From contig JAOXYB010022203.1 in NCBI GenBank assembly GCA_028565635.1, positions 1 through 16,987 of the forward strand: a stretch of DNA of 16,987 nt, in the 5' to 3' direction. The notes beneath the pieces are model-generated. The model searched no databases and was not told where the DNA came from. It worked only from the letters and a program-made list of their open reading frames with translations. This document shows positions 9,101 to 16,987 of the stretch, piece after piece (the stretch's first letter is position 1; each line of letters opens with the position of its first letter). Source of the stretch: Phoronis ovalis. Its lineage: Eukaryota; Phoronida; Phoronidae. The position numbers and the translations under genes were made by a program.

Positions 9101-12100
9101 GTAATCATTCCCTGCAAATTAATCGTCCCCTCTGGCAACTAAGATAAATCATTAATCGCCTCCCTCTCCAATAATTGCCCCAGGGCAGTATAATTTGAAG
9201 ACCCTGCGAATTAATACAAAATCATTTTCTGCTATTACATTATATAACAATACATTGTACTTTCTGTAAGTAATCTACCAGACACAGTTACACTCCGATA
9301 CAGGTGTGTGTCTAGACTTATAGTATTGCTGAGACAAATCAAGTCCTTTCGTTTAATAGTATAGATGAAACTGGTGCAAGTTTTAAAAAAGTGATACTTA
9401 GATGTTTGTACTCTGATCATGTCTTTCAGAACCTGTTACCATCAGCAGCAAACCATCATGGCAACGGCAGCAACCAATTAACCAATCAGATGCTTCACAA
9501 TATAGTGACAATGATGAATCTGAGGCTGGAAGTGCAATATTAGGACTATATTACTCTCATAGTTTAACACATACTAGAACTGGAGATTCAGAAACATTGC
9601 CTTTCTTAAAAAAACAAGAAAATTCTCTAGTGTCAGAATTACTAAACGAGAGTCAAATGCTTGTAATAGGAACCACAAATTGTGTTCTACATGTGAACTC
9701 TAAAACACTAGAAATGTGCTCTTTTGTGGATTTTCAAGGTATGCAGAAGCTTGCTGATTTATAATTATTTAGTGCTTTAATATAGGCACTATAAGTCCTA
9801 GCTATAAAGTAGGTTAACAACTTTTGAATGGGAATAATTTTTCATTTTTAGTCGTATGAATTTGAAACTTTTTATACATGAAGATTTTTGTAATATACAG
9901 TCATAAACTTAGATAGCTACATATCATATATCGTGTGTGTTTGTGCATGTTCATAACAAATTTGCAAATCAGCAAAATTACCTAATTGTTATATAATACA
10001 AACCTTTTGGAATGTACCTTAATAATTTCAAATAACCTAACAGTTGACCTTTCCATGCATGACCTATTGACCTCAAGGTTATAATAGGCACTAATACCCT
10101 AGTGTTTACACTTTGGCCTTGTTTTGTTTTTAAATTGCAATTTAAAATAGTAAAACTGGGACCTCAAACATAGATTCCTTGCATTCGTCTTAATTATATT
10201 TGACTGTTTTGAATTCACATGCAGCTAAGATTTATGATTATTGACTGAGTGTAATGGAAATCTTGAAGAGATTATGTTATGACTTAGAGCTCTAATTATT
10301 TTTTTACAGATCCTGTACCATCTCGAGGAGAGATTGGAAATGTCAGCCATTTTCTATCAATAGCCGGAAGTTTCTCATTTGCTCAGAATCCATACAAAAT
10401 GGATGAGGTACAATGTTGTAGCAAGAGTATATTGACGTTCGTTTGTAAGCTATATGTTGGCTGTATGTGTAGAATCATAAACTCGGAGTGAGAATTAAAA
10501 ATTGATAGAAAAAAATGGCTATATATTAAATATAATAATTACAAGTAGTGTTATTTGACTGCCTTCTATAATGTTAACTAATTATAGCTTGTGTATTATA
10601 ATAGTAATAAATGAATCAGTTTTATTCTTAATTGCAGCCAATGAGTTCTATTGTTACTTAATTGTACTTTGGATATACTTTGTTTTTTATAGATATTTTG
10701 CATTGTTGGTAGCTTGTTACAAAATGTAGCTACTATCTTACGAGTAAACATATCAATCAAGAGCAGCACAGCTGGGGATGTTGGTGATTCCGTGGAAACA
10801 GATGATAATGTGTTGTCCGTATTGTCAAGGTAATAAATAATAATTGCATTTTATATATTGAATGTAAATTGGGCATTCATATGAAAAAGAGTAATTAATG
10901 GTAATGTTTTATAGATTACCACTTAAAGCATAATTAATTACATTAATATAAGTAATATTGTTACTATAATATTGTTTCAATTTTTTTTTGATAAAGTTAC
11001 TTTTCTGCACAATTGAATAAATTAAATGTATGCTTCTCTGTATATAAGTGTTATGATGTTTGGTTTCAACCAGATTTTAAATTTTAACCCAATCATGTCG
11101 TAGAGAACCACTAGTGATCTCAGAACTTTTAAATTGTGAGACTGAAACCTTGCATGATTAGGAATAAAAATTGACCATGATTCTTTTATTTTTAGTTTCT
11201 AAGGACTTTGTAAAACTCATAAATTATGCTTGATTTTAGTGCACCATTATGCGCTAACTCAGCTCTGAAGGCAGAACTAGTACCAAAAGGGAAAGATTCT
11301 GATAAGAAATCTAGTAAAGGTAATGCAGGATCCAAGAACAAGAAATCACCTTCCTTAGTAGATCAACCGCTTACATTTAAGACAAAAATCAAATCTTCTG
11401 GATATACCGAGACCCCTAGGTAAATGTCGTGATTAACTATCTTATATTTGAAAAATATGATGTATATTGTTCATGATTAACTGCCTTATATTTGAAAAGT
11501 ATAATGTTGTATATTGTTCAGTGATTCGGGAAACTATAAATGCAGTGTTTATTGCATAATTATATAATAAATAGAGAGGAGTGTCATGTTTTCAAAGCTG
11601 TGTAATGTTTCCCTACACTGCTAGCAATGTAACAGCTCAAACCAGTACACAATCATACATAGTATATTAGTTAGTGTAGACATTGATAGTTTTATCTAAA
11701 TGTTACAGGAAAACCATGTTTCAACCAAAAACCAATGTGGGGAAATCAGGCTCTCCAAAACTCTCAAAATCAGGTGCTAGGTAAATAGAATATATATATT
11801 TCATTATGTAATACTGCCGCAACAGTGTAATAAAGAGCACTGCAGTGTGACCATGTTTCCAACCTTACAATTGCAAGACTTCATCAGTATAAACAAGTGT
11901 AGATTTTGAGATTACGTACTTCAACTTAAAAGGTGGACATTCAAGTTATTATTCAAGTCTGAAATCTCTAAAAAAAAATAATTTGAGAATAGAATCAAAT
12001 TCATATTCCTGTGTTCTGTAGGCACAAAATGTAATAAAGTTTTAATTGCACCCAATCCCTGAAAGAAATTATCAATATATCAAAAGGTATGTGGCATATG

Positions 12101-15100
12101 TTGTATATTACAGCAAAGTGTTTTCACAGAAAGAATACCCCATGAAATGCCCTCCTCCTACTGAACTACAATCTAAACTTGATGTTGGAGAGAAACCAAC
12201 TCCCATTAACAGTATTTCATTCTCAGGTAAGATAGTAATGTTTGAATGGTTAATGTCTGGTGTAATATTTACTTTCTTTTAACTTTTGAATTATTCTGCA
12301 GTGAGTATAAACATCTTGAAATATGAGTAATAATCATAATTAGTTTTTTTGTAATGGATGATATGATATTAATATATAATTATTTACATTAATTTTCCAA
12401 ATGTGATCAGTAGGTACTGATAAATCTCATGAGTGTTGCTCTAATTTTAATGTTAAAACATATAGTTTGATCTCATTTATCTTAGATTGAAGAAACAAAA
12501 TTTCTTTAAAAAGTTTTCATTGGTTTTGCCTCTGTTCAGAAATAGATGATTAATTTTTTATAGGAGATGGTCAGCATTTAGCATGCGCTTTATCCAATAA
12601 GTCGGCACAAATCTTTAAGATGCCTCTCACTGGTAAAGGTGCAGCTTGTACAGGTAATGTTAAAAGAGGTGCACTTAGCTTCAAGATTTAACTTATGTAT
12701 AATTATATAAATAATATTAATTTTCACTATATGTAACATCAACTGTACAAGTTTCAACTTTGCTAAACATTGCTATAGACTGTGAACAATGGTGTCACTC
12801 TACTGAAACATGAATTGGCCAACTACGTCTAGGTGAAATTGTTAATTACTTAATTCTTTGATGATCATACTTTCATAAATTAAAGACTAGTATACATTGT
12901 ATCCCCTATCAGTTTGCAAAAAATATTTAATTTTGCCATTGGTTTTTCAATCAGTCTCTGCTATCCTTAATTTTAGTTTCTTCAGGTGTTTTGCAAAATG
13001 CATTAAATATGAAACTTTGCCAACAACATATTTAGGTCTAGTGTTTTAAGTCATTTGCTGTTAAAACCTGCAATTAATACATATGGACAGTCCCATTTGT
13101 CTGATTGTCATTGAAAAGTCTTTCTTGTAAAATCAGTCATTTCTTATACCAGTTGTTTGCTATAATTGTTAAAATTGTTATATATAATTACTGTGTAATA
13201 AAAATTATAGAATGATGTATTATAGTTTTATATTTTACAGGTCACAATGGTATTGTTGGTAACATTCATTGGAGCTATGACAATCAGTGGTTGCTAACAG
13301 CTTCAGATGACAAAACGGCATGTATCTGGAGCTGCAATCAGGGGGAACCAATCATGGTGTTTGATACAACACAAAACAATTTGAATATTGATAAAGAAGG
13401 TCAGAGTGCTGGCAAAATTGACAAGGTGATAATTTGAAACAGGAATAAAGTTACATGGCAAGATTATAGAACCAAATACTCTTTCTATCAATGACACAAT
13501 TTATGTCAAACCCTACAAATGATAGCATCATGTTTTCATAAAGTTAACAATAAGAATGTCACCAGCTTAATTGTGTTCACTTTGGAGAATTCCGATTTAA
13601 CTTTTGACAGGGTTGCAGTAGTACACATGGTTTACATGTACTTTTATGCTCCCAATTTGTATTAAAAGAGTGGTTTTAAGTGAAGGGCTGATCGAGTCAA
13701 ACTATTTTTATACAGTATCTGTGAAATGTTTACACTATGTGTTTCTTTCCTGTAGACATGGATTTACAAGAATTAGTATTAATAGTAAAATGCTTGTATC
13801 AAGCAATACTTTACATGTCTTAATTAAACGCATCACAGTGTACGACTCATGGTAACCAGTCTAATTGTACATATTGTTTTTATTCCAGACAAATCCTGCA
13901 TTCCCTAAAGAAATAAAACATGCCCAGTTTTACTACATGGATAAGTTTATATTACTTGCCTCTGGGAATACTTTCTATTTGTACAAATATCATCTAGATC
14001 CAACTAAATCAGATATCAAAAGGTGTGTATGGTTAAAAGAATCAGATTTTACTGTATGTACATGTTCAATTTTGCTTGAAAACTTCCCATTTGAGTATTT
14101 TACCTGTATTTGAAATATTTCCCTCAACAGTCAGAGATATTTTGCAGTTTGTACCGTGATTTCACTATTTATACTGTTCAGGGAAAATTAAAATTAATAA
14201 TCATACAGTTTGGATAAGTTTTAACAAATGAATTTTTTTTTTGTAGTGTAATAATCATTTGTTGAAGTTGTTTAATAATGACAGGAAAAAACTGTCTTCA
14301 CATGTATATAATTGCCTTTATTACTCAGTTAGTCTTGGTAATAAACACATTATTGCAAAGACTTAGTTTTATTACAAATAAGATGATGATTATATGAAAT
14401 AAAAAATTATTTTTTAGATACTTAACCAACAGTCGCTATAAGATTGTTAAGTCATTGCAGATGGACAAAGCTCAACAAATCACAGCATTGTCAGCCATCA
14501 ACAGCTTCTATTCTTGTATCCTTTTTTGTTGTGTTTTTTTGCTAACTGATATCTAATTCAGTTTTTGCTGATCATATAACCATGGTAACATAATTTTTTT
14601 GTCATTTATCTAATTCTCTGACACAATGATTGTGCTTTAAGTTCATGGATTTAAAGTTGGGGTCCCAGAATCTTTTGCACAATCGCTGAATATCTACCCA
14701 AATTTCAAGTTGGTGTCATTTCACTCAATACTAAGTTCTAACATACCTACCAAAATATTTTCCTAAAGTTTGCTGTATTAGCCGAGTAATTGGTGAAAAT
14801 GTGGAATTTTTGCAGATCCACCAAAATTCGCCATCTATTTGTGAAAAATGGGAACTAAGAATTATGGCGGCAAGGGTACAAATTCAGGAAAGAATGCGTC
14901 ATCTGGTGGAGAAATTTGTTGTTCTCGCGAGTTTTTATGGCTGTTTTATTCTTATACAAGCTCATATTTTATGAAAAAAATGTGATTTAGTGAACTTCAG
15001 TTATAGAAGATTGATTAGCAAAACATTTTGGAACACAATTTTTGGACATTTTAGCGAAAGATTCTGGGACCCAACTTTAAGAAATCCCAATCTTGATATT

Positions 15101-16542
15101 ATTATTAAAAAATTATGTATAGGAATTTAAAATATTATTGTATAGTTTTGTTTAAATCAAAGCATAGTATTCTTTATGCAAAATAACTGATGGCCTGTTT
15201 GAATGTTTTCCTTAACACAATGCGACAGATCTTGTTTTATGTGCTGGATCTAATAAATCTGTAGAAGTGTTTGACATGAACACAGGACAAAGTGTACGGA
15301 TCATGCAAGATATCCACACCAGGCCCGTGCATGCAGTCTGTCAGAATGAGGTAAGTATAGTTCTAATGTTGAAATTATCATACAAAAAAGCATGTCTACT
15401 TTTATTTGAAATCAATATATTAATTAACACAACAAAGTTCGGACTTTATAATGATTTTACAAGTAATAATTAAATCCGTACATCATAACAGAGCTTTTAG
15501 TGGGCGGTACATTATAATAAACCTTATTAGCTTCAACTTGTGACATTTCAGAATTTTTTAATTGATTTTGTTAATACTGTTGTGAATTCCCTTCAAATTC
15601 AAGGTTCTTAAAAATGCTATTCAATCCTCAATAACATATGGAACATTATCATTTATCTTGTTTTGTAAAAAATTTAATATGGTGTGTTGTTAGATGATAC
15701 TGGAACTTTTGAAAACACTATTTGATGAAAATGTAAAATATGTTATATTTCAGGGTTCAGCTTATGTGTCTCATCCAGAATCTGCATATGATTTGTTTCT
15801 GACTGCTGCGGCTGCTGACTGTATTAAACTGTGGGATCTAAGAACCAATAGGTAGATGACATTCCATTCATACATACACAAAAATAGGCTCCTTATATAA
15901 TAGAAGCAGACATGTTAAATAATATAGAAATCATGATAAAACTTGTAATGCAAAATAATGGTAGGGCAGTGTGTGAGGATTTAGTTGTAGTGTATTAAAA
16001 GTTATATCATTGGCTTTGTATTTGTTTTTCTTTTGTAAAAAGATTATGAAAATACTGTTTCAGGTGTATTCATCGTTATGAAGGTCACATGAACAGAGCT
16101 CAGAGTTGTGGTCTGGCATTCAGTCCTTGCTCAAGATTTATTGCTACTGGATCCGAAGACAGAAGTGTAAGAATTGCACACAACAAAGAAACAAATCCCC
16201 CTTTAAAATAAAATGATTACTAGTGACTCAAAACTTTTGATACACTGAAATTTTACTGTAAATTCAAACTATGCATTCTTATTTAATCTTTTTTCGAAGC
16301 TATCCTTGTCAGAGATATTCTCTTTAAAAATTTTAATAGTTATATTGAATCTTATTCATAGTTTTAGAAATTAAATTATTAATTTACAACAGATACCATG
16401 CAATAATGAATGAACAGAGTATTTTTTTACTTTTTGTTTGCAGGCTTATATTTTTGATACAAGATCAGGAACATACTTTCACAAGTTGACTGGACATACA
16501 GATGTGGTGTCTGATGTGGCATTCCATCCACTGTACCCTGAG
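6004..16542 (+). CDS. WDR27: WD repeat-containing protein 27, 20 exons, lacking only the C-terminal exon
   Basis: Coding exons: 6004-6147, 6801-6936, 7340-7464, 7836-7949, 8481-8603, 8904-9024, 9430-9738, 10310-10407, 10693-10829, 11240-11419, 11709-11780, 12114-12226, 12564-12653, 13241-13425, 13889-14022, 14418-14515, 15229-15350, 15754-15851, 16064-16166, 16444-16542. They sum to 2601 nt (867 codons) with all phases consistent. The start ATG follows an in-frame TGA. WD40 units: about 1-40, EGHKNKV...IIWDI 53-84, 98-134, LEGHDGIV...KIWNL 144-177, 186-220; then a basic/acidic linker and further blades to 435; a Lys/Ser-rich loop 452-475; then GHNGIV...CIWS 588-618, 727-760, KLWDLRT 792-798, YEGH...SEDRS 805-834 and LTGHTDVV 849-856. 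The C-terminal block (FYSYLVLCAG, VEVFDMNTG, AFSPCSRF, GSEDRSAYIFD) matches vertebrate WDR27. WDR27 is a poorly characterised double beta-propeller scaffold with no known catalysis. A short final exon is expected beyond the right edge. Confidence 0.95.
6148..6800 (+). other. WDR27 intron with CATA/TACA microsatellite
   Basis: 653 nt. Apart from the simple repeat in its first half, nothing coding or structured is evident. Confidence 0.7.
6349..6479 (+). repeat. Imperfect CATA/TACA microsatellite
   Basis: Runs of CATACATACATAC, TACATTACATACATTAC and ACATACATACATACA, ending in a CA-rich tail (GCACACACACATATA). Confidence 0.85.
6801..6936 (+). CDS. WDR27: WDR27 coding exon 2 (residues 49-93)
   Basis: Acceptor gttttttag, donor AAAG|gtagtt (phase 1). 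A complete WD unit with GH at 54-55 and WD at 82-83. Confidence 0.95.
7340..7464 (+). CDS. WDR27: WDR27 coding exon 3 (residues 94-135)
   Basis: Acceptor attttcag, donor AAAA|gtaagt. A WD unit with FSPDDRYVAV. The last half of this exon is the source of a decayed tandem copy in the following intron. Confidence 0.94.
7411..7568 (+). repeat. Decayed tandem duplication spanning an exon-intron junction
   Basis: Copy 1 (about 7411-7487) covers the last 54 nt of WDR27 coding exon 3, the donor and the first part of the intron. Copy 2 (about 7492-7568) is intronic. Both share TTGTGCTGACATT (7428 and 7509) and CAGTTAGC (7475 and 7557), a period of 81-82 nt, with many substitutions between. Copy 2 has lost the donor (gtaagt has become gtactt). 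Confidence 0.75.
7836..7949 (+). CDS. WDR27: WDR27 coding exon 4 (residues 136-173)
   Basis: Phase 0 at both ends. It holds LEGHDGIVTCAEFCP and SAGEDRTFK; the WD pair of this blade is completed as IWN by the next exon. Confidence 0.95.
7950..8480 (+). other. WDR27 intron without recognisable features
   Basis: 531 nt of AT-rich sequence. The only structure noticed is a 7-nt inverted repeat CCACCAT/ATGGTGG (8033-8039, 8064-8070). The other unremarkable WDR27 introns over 300 nt are 5599-5997, 6937-7339, 10830-11239, 11781-12113, 12227-12563, 12654-13240, 13426-13888, 14023-14417 and 15351-15753. Intron 8604-8903 is 300 nt. Confidence 0.6.
8481..8603 (+). CDS. WDR27: WDR27 coding exon 5 (residues 174-214)
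   Basis: 41 codons, phase 0. IWNLHDKSLIYQS then a blade with ALGTADGQ. The donor CAG|gtttga is weak, but both flanks fix the frame. Confidence 0.93.
8904..9024 (+). CDS. WDR27: WDR27 coding exon 6 (residues 215-254)
   Basis: Acceptor tttttaag, donor CAGG|gtaatt (phase 1). VRVYDLSDD closes a blade; a basic KKKREKIKK stretch (about 239-248) opens the inter-blade linker. Confidence 0.93.
9110..9216 (+). repeat. Short degenerate direct repeats in intron
   Basis: ATTAATCGTCCCCTCTGGCAA (9118-9138) is echoed 33 nt later by ATTAATCGCCTCCCTCTCCA, and CCCTGCAAATTAAT (9110) by CCCTGCGAATTAAT (9202). Possibly a fragment of an old repeat; no ends can be defined. Confidence 0.35.
9430..9738 (+). CDS. WDR27: WDR27 coding exon 7 (residues 255-357), the longest
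   Basis: 309 nt, acceptor ctttcag, donor CAAG|gtatgc. It starts with a Gln/Ser/Asp-rich unstructured part (SQYSDNDESEAG), followed by a strand-rich segment MLVIGTTNCVLHVNSKTLEM that reads as a diverged blade. Confidence 0.93.
9739..10309 (+). other. WDR27 intron with TGACCT half-site cluster
   Basis: 571 nt, non-coding. A related motif occurs near both sides of a roughly 300-bp block: ATAGGCACTATAAGTCCTAG (about 9782) and ATAGGCACTAATACCCTAG (about 10084). Three TGACCT half-sites lie at about 10043-10078. Confidence 0.4.
10310..10407 (+). CDS. WDR27: WDR27 coding exon 8 (residues 358-390)
   Basis: Acceptor tttttttacag, donor GAG|gtacaa. It encodes DPVPSRGEIGNVSHFLS... to PYKMDE, with no recognisable WD signature. 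Confidence 0.9.
10693..10829 (+). CDS. WDR27: WDR27 coding exon 9 (residues 391-435)
   Basis: Acceptor tttttatag, donor CAAG|gtaata (phase 2). IFCIVGSLLQNVATILRVNI looks like closing strands of the first propeller, followed by an acidic tail. Confidence 0.9.
11240..11419 (+). CDS. WDR27: WDR27 coding exon 10 (residues 436-495), Lys/Ser-rich loop
   Basis: 180 nt with symmetric phase 2 ends. KGKDSDKKSSKGNAGSKNKK is a disordered basic loop between the two propellers. Skipping it would keep the frame. Confidence 0.9.
11430..11520 (+). repeat. Two-copy tandem repeat (44 and 47 nt)
   Basis: Copies at 11430-11473 and 11474-11520. Each starts TGATTAACT, contains CTTATATTTGAAAA and ends TGTATATTGTTCA. 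It lies 10 nt after the donor of coding exon 10. Confidence 0.85.
11709..11780 (+). CDS. WDR27: WDR27 coding exon 11 (residues 496-519)
   Basis: 72 nt, symmetric phase 2, acceptor atgttacag, donor CTAG|gtaaat. It encodes KTMFQPKTNVGKSGSPKLSK, the continuation of the disordered linker. Confidence 0.88.
   Translation, partial: ENHVSTKNQCGEIRLSKTLKIRC
12114..12226 (+). CDS. WDR27: WDR27 coding exon 12 (residues 520-557)
   Basis: Acceptor tatattacag, chosen because the next AG (ttcacag at 12129) would bring a stop within six codons. It encodes SKVFSQKEYPMKCPPPTELQ... and the start of the second propeller at INSISFSG. Confidence 0.9.
12564..12653 (+). CDS. WDR27: WDR27 coding exon 13 (residues 558-587)
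   Basis: 90 nt, phase 1 at both ends. GDGQHLACALSNKSAQIFKM is a typical blade core with an Asp in the B-C turn. Confidence 0.93.
13241..13425 (+). CDS. WDR27: WDR27 coding exon 14 (residues 588-649)
   Basis: Acceptor attttacag, donor AAG|gtgata. A clear WD unit: GHNGIVGNIHWS, TASDDKTACIWS; then an acidic loop. Confidence 0.95.
13889..14022 (+). CDS. WDR27: WDR27 coding exon 15 (residues 650-694)
   Basis: Acceptor tattccag, donor AAAAG|gtgtgt (phase 2). KHAQFYYMDKFILLASGNTF followed by YLYKYHL is a blade without a WD dipeptide, as in vertebrate WDR27. Confidence 0.93.
14418..14515 (+). CDS. WDR27: WDR27 coding exon 16 (residues 694-726), upstream of U12-type intron
   Basis: Acceptor tttttag; ends TTCTT|gtatcc at phase 1. 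It encodes YLTNSRYKIVKSL and ITALSAINSFYS. The donor is poor for the major spliceosome but perfect for the minor one. Confidence 0.94.
14516..15228 (+). other. U12-type (minor spliceosome) GT-AG intron in WDR27
   Basis: The donor GTATCCTTT (14516-14524) is an exact match to the U12-type consensus RTATCCTTT. The branch region TTCCTTAAC (15208-15216) is an exact match to the U12 branch consensus; its branch A (about 15215) is about 13 nt from the acceptor CGACAG, within the short range minor introns need. There is no polypyrimidine tract next to the acceptor. The reading frame on both sides (FYS-YLVLCAG) requires exactly these boundaries. A 422-bp terminal-inverted-repeat element fills more than half of the 713-nt intron. 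Confidence 0.9.
14655..15076. mobile_element. MITE-like element with terminal inverted repeats and TTAA flanks
   Basis: The left end AGTTGGGGTCCCAGAATC (14655 onward) and the reverse complement of the right end AGTTGGGTCCCAGAATC match over about 23-24 nt, through TCTTTTGC / TCTTTCGC, with one G indel and one substitution. TTAA flanks both ends (14651-14654 and 15077-15080), as expected for a target duplication of piggyBac-type elements, although a TA duplication with longer repeats is also possible. It has no coding capacity; the interior is non-homologous between halves. Most likely a non-autonomous DNA transposon. Confidence 0.75.
15229..15350 (+). CDS. WDR27: WDR27 coding exon 17 (residues 727-767)
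   Basis: It follows the U12-type intron. YLVLCAGSNKSVEVFDMNTG and HTRPVHAVCQNE closely match the conserved C-terminal half of WDR27. Donor GAG|gtaagt. Confidence 0.95.
15754..15851 (+). CDS. WDR27: WDR27 coding exon 18 (residues 768-800)
   Basis: Acceptor tatttcag, donor ATAG|gtagat (phase 2). AYDLFLTAAAADCIKLWDLR is a canonical blade end. Confidence 0.95.
16064..16166 (+). CDS. WDR27: WDR27 coding exon 19 (residues 800-834)
   Basis: Acceptor ctgtttcag, donor AAGT|gtaaga. CIHRYEGHMNRAQ, LAFSPCSRFIATGSEDRS: GH and structural Asp both present. Confidence 0.95.
16444..16542 (+). CDS. WDR27: WDR27 coding exon 20 (residues 835-867)
   Basis: 33 codons, acceptor gtttgcag, donor GAG|gtatgg. AYIFDTRSGTYFHKL, TGHTDVVSDVAFHPLYPE. 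In vertebrates only about 20 more residues follow, so one short exon should lie beyond the window. Confidence 0.94.
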
Positions 16543-16693
16543 GTATGGCTTCAGTAATACACATGTTTGTCTGTTGAATGCAGTAGTCTGTTAGTGCTTG
16601 TTTTAGTCGTAACTGGAATGTATTACCAAACCTCACACAATCCTTGAATTTTAGGTAGGCCTACATATATTTGCAGTACAAGTACACATAGCA

Positions 16694-16981
16694 TTAATAA
16701 ATTTTGCTACACTTTTTATGCCCATCACTACGGCGTTGGTGTATGTAACCTTTTCTTTGTCTCGCTATAACGGCTTCAGCTTTCGTCAGCTCATCTTCGT
16801 ATTTGGTACAGGGTAAGTACAGGTCAACAAGCACAGGTCGGATATAATTTTGATCTCGATTACTTCCAACATGGCCGATTGGCGGCCATGTTTGTATCCG
16901 CGAGTGCACATTACATTGCGCCCATTTCGGGAAAGACGAAGCATTGACTTGACGATTCGAAGGTGGATTCACGTAGGCCAT
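16694..16981 (-). CDS. Unrecognised antisense ORF, 95 codons, in the last WDR27 intron
   Basis: It starts MAYVNPPSNRQVNASSFPKW with the ATG at 16981 and stops at 16694. I do not recognise the protein. It has a mixed N-terminal part, a middle RPVLVDLYLPCTKYEDE and a charged C-terminal DELTKAEAVIARQRKGY helix ending in basic residues. The block is clearly richer in G+C and CpG than the surrounding intron, which suggests either an exon of a nested or neighbouring gene or part of a repeat. No TATA box or polyadenylation signal was identified. Confidence 0.35.
   Translation of the reverse strand: MAYVNPPSNRQVNASSFPKWAQCNVHSRIQTWPPIGHVGSNRDQNYIRPVLVDLYLPCTKYEDELTKAEAVIARQRKGYIHQRRSDGHKKCSKIY
16869..16891. 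repeat. Perfect 9-bp inverted repeat
   Basis: ACATGGCCG - 5 nt - CGGCCATGT, inside the unrecognised antisense ORF. Confidence 0.7.
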
Positions 16982-16987
16982 GGGTTG

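Noticed and set aside
9193-9269. Open 77-nt block after GGGCAG ending at TTCT|gtaagt in a WDR27 intron
   Set aside because: Its length and phase would put the next exon into a frame with stops; no WDR27-like content.
12022-12086. Pseudo-exon with good acceptor (gttctgtag) and donor (AAAAG|gtatgt) upstream of coding exon 12
   Set aside because: It brings a stop by the fourth codon in the required phase, and the intron left before exon 12 would be only 27 nt, too short to splice. Use would require skipping exon 12.
13646-13855. 69-codon plus-strand ORF between coding exons 14 and 15
   Set aside because: No WD pattern, and the frame joins cleanly without it; AT-rich chance ORF.
1-16987. Search for a novel defence, toxin or mobile-gene system
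   Set aside because: The window is explained by two conserved animal genes, their introns and repeats; nothing seen supports such a system.

Overview
The window is animal nuclear DNA: AT-rich, with many short coding exons (about 40-310 nt) separated by AT-rich introns with consensus GT-AG ends, decayed transposons and microsatellites. No bacterial-type operon, rRNA, tRNA or CRISPR array is visible. The genome style fits an invertebrate metazoan. A marine lophotrochozoan such as a bivalve is my guess, but nothing here proves the taxon.

Two genes lie head to head. On the minus strand (about 1-5450) is a KATNBL1-like gene (katanin p80-like regulator of microtubule severing). Six exons with a continuous reading frame, plus a likely start exon, encode about 221 residues ending in a con80 domain. 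Its 3' end runs off the left edge. On the plus strand (about 5460 to beyond the right edge) is a WDR27 orthologue. Its 20 coding exons join in perfect phase into 867 residues, and only the short last exon appears to be missing. The two 5' ends are about 200 bp or less apart, in a segment (5391-5598) with an ETS-type site, an inverted CCAAT box and a YY1-like ATGGC element, so they probably share a bidirectional promoter.

Region by region: 1-3410 KATNBL1 coding exons and introns; 3411-5390 a long KATNBL1 5'UTR intron holding a decayed, antisense non-LTR retrotransposon C-terminus; 5391-5598 promoter and both first exons, with a 26-codon upstream ORF on the WDR27 side; 5599-16542 WDR27 exons and introns; 16543-16987 start of the last WDR27 intron, holding an unexplained antisense 95-codon ORF.

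The most notable observations are: (1) WDR27 intron 14516-15228 has textbook U12-type (minor spliceosome) signals, GTATCCTTT at the donor and TTCCTTAAC 13 nt before the acceptor; (2) that intron is more than half filled by a 422-bp terminal-inverted-repeat element flanked by TTAA; (3) the 3' end of WDR27 coding exon 3 together with its donor site is duplicated in tandem as a decayed copy in the next intron. No evidently new enzymatic or defence system is present.
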